From NCBI GenBank assembly GCA_030598425.1, contig JAUVPY010000131.1:1-6945 (forward strand): a stretch of DNA of 6,945 bases, in the 5' to 3' direction. Position 1 is the first letter of the stretch. Every line of letters begins with the position of its first letter. The DNA comes from Anaerolineae bacterium (GTDB lineage Bacteria > Chloroflexota > Anaerolineae > 4572-78 > NAK82). The notes under the pieces are model-generated. The model did not search any database, was not told the DNA's origin, and saw only the letters and a program-made list of their open reading frames with translations. A program made the translations under genes and the position numbers. Positions 5,908 through 6,945 of the stretch are shown in pieces.

Positions 5908-6945
5908 ATGGCTGACAATTTTTTCCTGGATAATTTGGATCTCGGGTATCACCTGGACAAGGTAGACCTGCGCGAAGTCGTCGAAGTCAAGGAGAAGGGG
6001 TACGCCAACGTAAAAGAGTACCCCACCGCGCCACGCCACTACGAGGACGCCAAAGATAGCTATCGCCTGCTTCTGGAGGTGCTGGGCGAGATCTGCGCGA
6101 CGGTGGTCGCCCCACGCGCGGCCGAAGCGGACGAGGAGGGGGCCCAGTATCACGACGGCGACGTGAGCTACGCCTCGGCCACCCAAGATGCGTTACACGC
6201 CCTGAAGCAGGCTGAATTGATGGGCGTTATGCTGCCCTGGGAGTACGGCGGGATGAACCTGCCGGAGACGATCTACCAGATGATGGTAGAGATCGTATCG
6301 CGTGCTGAGGCGGGGTTGATGACCATCTTTGGGCTGCAAGAGATCGCCTCGTCAATCAGCGAGTTCGGAGACGAGGAGATGAAGGCGCGCGTTTTGCCCC
6401 GTTTCGCGCGGGGCGAGGTGGCAGGTGCCATGGTGCTCACCGAGCCGGATGCCGGCTCCGATTTGGGGGCGGTGCAGACACGCGCCACCTATGACGAAGA
6501 GGCGGGCGTATGGCGTATCAACGGCGTCAAGCGTTTCATCACCAATGGCTGCGCCGAGATTATGACGGTGCTGGCCCGTAGCGAGGAGGGGACCGCCGAT
6601 GCGCGGGGGCTTTCCTTCTTCCTGGTGGAAAAGGACGAGACGGTTCACATCCGCCGCATTGAGAACAAGATCGGTCTACATACCTCGCCTACCTGCGAAA
6701 TCCAGTTCAACGATACGCCGGCCGAGTTGATCGGCAAGCGACGCTTTGGGCTTATCCGCTACGCGATGGCGCTGATGAACGGAGCCAGGCTGGCGGTCTC
6801 CGCCCAGGCAGTGGGTATCGCCGAGGCGGCGTATCGCGAAGCGCACCGCTACGCCCACGCGCGCGTCCAGTTCGACCAATCGATCCGCTCCATCCCGGCC
6901 GTGTCGCGCATGCTGCTTTCGATGCGGAGCGAAATCGAGGCAACA
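5908..6945 (+). CDS. Large-type acyl-CoA dehydrogenase, C-terminus cut by window edge
   Basis: The frame is open from ATG 5908 through the right edge: 346 codons, no stop. It is a flavoenzyme that makes a 2,3-enoyl-CoA from an acyl-CoA and passes electrons to Etf. Seen: an N-terminal extension of about 50 residues (DNFFLDNLDLGYHLD and onward) before the helical domain (about 51-170), GVMLPWEYGG (106-115), the FAD/substrate segment AMVLTEPDAGSDLGA (174-188), WRINGVKRFITNG (202-214), ENKIGLHTSPTCEIQF (252-267) and the start of the C-terminal helical domain RLAVSAQAVGIAEAAYREA (294-312) with ARVQFDQSI (318-326). The extension and the LTEPDAGSDLGA segment resemble the FadE5/DmdC-like long class (about 560-610 residues) more than the roughly 380-residue butyryl-CoA type. 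The catalytic base is likely beyond the edge. Substrate unknown. It is the third gene of the etf operon, so is the probable electron donor to EtfAB. Confidence 0.92.
   Translation, partial: MADNFFLDNLDLGYHLDKVDLREVVEVKEKGYANVKEYPTAPRHYEDAKDSYRLLLEVLGEICATVVAPRAAEADEEGAQYHDGDVSYASATQDALHALKQAELMGVMLPWEYGGMNLPETIYQMMVEIVSRAEAGLMTIFGLQEIASSISEFGDEEMKARVLPRFARGEVAGAMVLTEPDAGSDLGAVQTRATYDEEAGVWRINGVKRFITNGCAEIMTVLARSEEGTADARGLSFFLVEKDETVHIRRIENKIGLHTSPTCEIQFNDTPAELIGKRRFGLIRYAMALMNGARLAVSAQAVGIAEAAYREAHRYAHARVQFDQSIRSIPAVSRMLLSMRSEIEAT

Overview
The window reads as part of a bacterial chromosome with moderately high GC and dense gene packing. It is most likely from a Chloroflexota-type organism. 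I infer this from the gene style, the GGAAG/GGATGG and GGAGTAA low-complexity spacers, and the mix of an anchored glycosidase with acyl-CoA oxidation genes. No marker gene is present, so the taxonomic guess is only moderate. I see no tRNA, rRNA, CRISPR array, insertion sequence or phage gene.

Two divergent transcription units meet at about 2805-2952. The leftward unit holds a membrane-anchored clan GH-A glycoside hydrolase (2804 to 1098). It is followed after 54 bp by a sugar isomerase of the L-fucose/L-arabinose isomerase type, which starts at 1043 and is cut by the left edge. Together they look like a small carbohydrate-use unit: an extracytoplasmic glycosidase releases sugar and a cytoplasmic ketol-isomerase processes it. 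The glycosidase has a very good sigma70-type promoter that puts the transcription start essentially at its ATG, so its mRNA is probably leaderless.

The rightward unit starts from a second strong promoter (TTGACA, 17 bp, TATTAT). It encodes an enoyl-ACP-reductase-like SDR (2953-3750), then after a 156-bp spacer with a 34-bp inverted repeat, etfB (3907-4812), etfA (4832-5863) and a large acyl-CoA dehydrogenase (5908 to the right edge, truncated). The last three form a coherent electron-transfer module: the dehydrogenase oxidises an acyl-CoA and passes electrons to the EtfAB flavoprotein. The EtfB and EtfA sequences resemble the Acidaminococcus/clostridial (bifurcation-capable) group more than the mitochondrial type. 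EtfB also carries an apparent insertion of about 30 residues just after the region expected to form the dehydrogenase-recognition loop.

The two edge genes are open reading frames that leave the window, so their far ends and final catalytic residues cannot be seen. No wholly new system is evident. The best leads are the leaderless divergent promoter pair, the Etf subtype with its insertion, and the spacer repeats.
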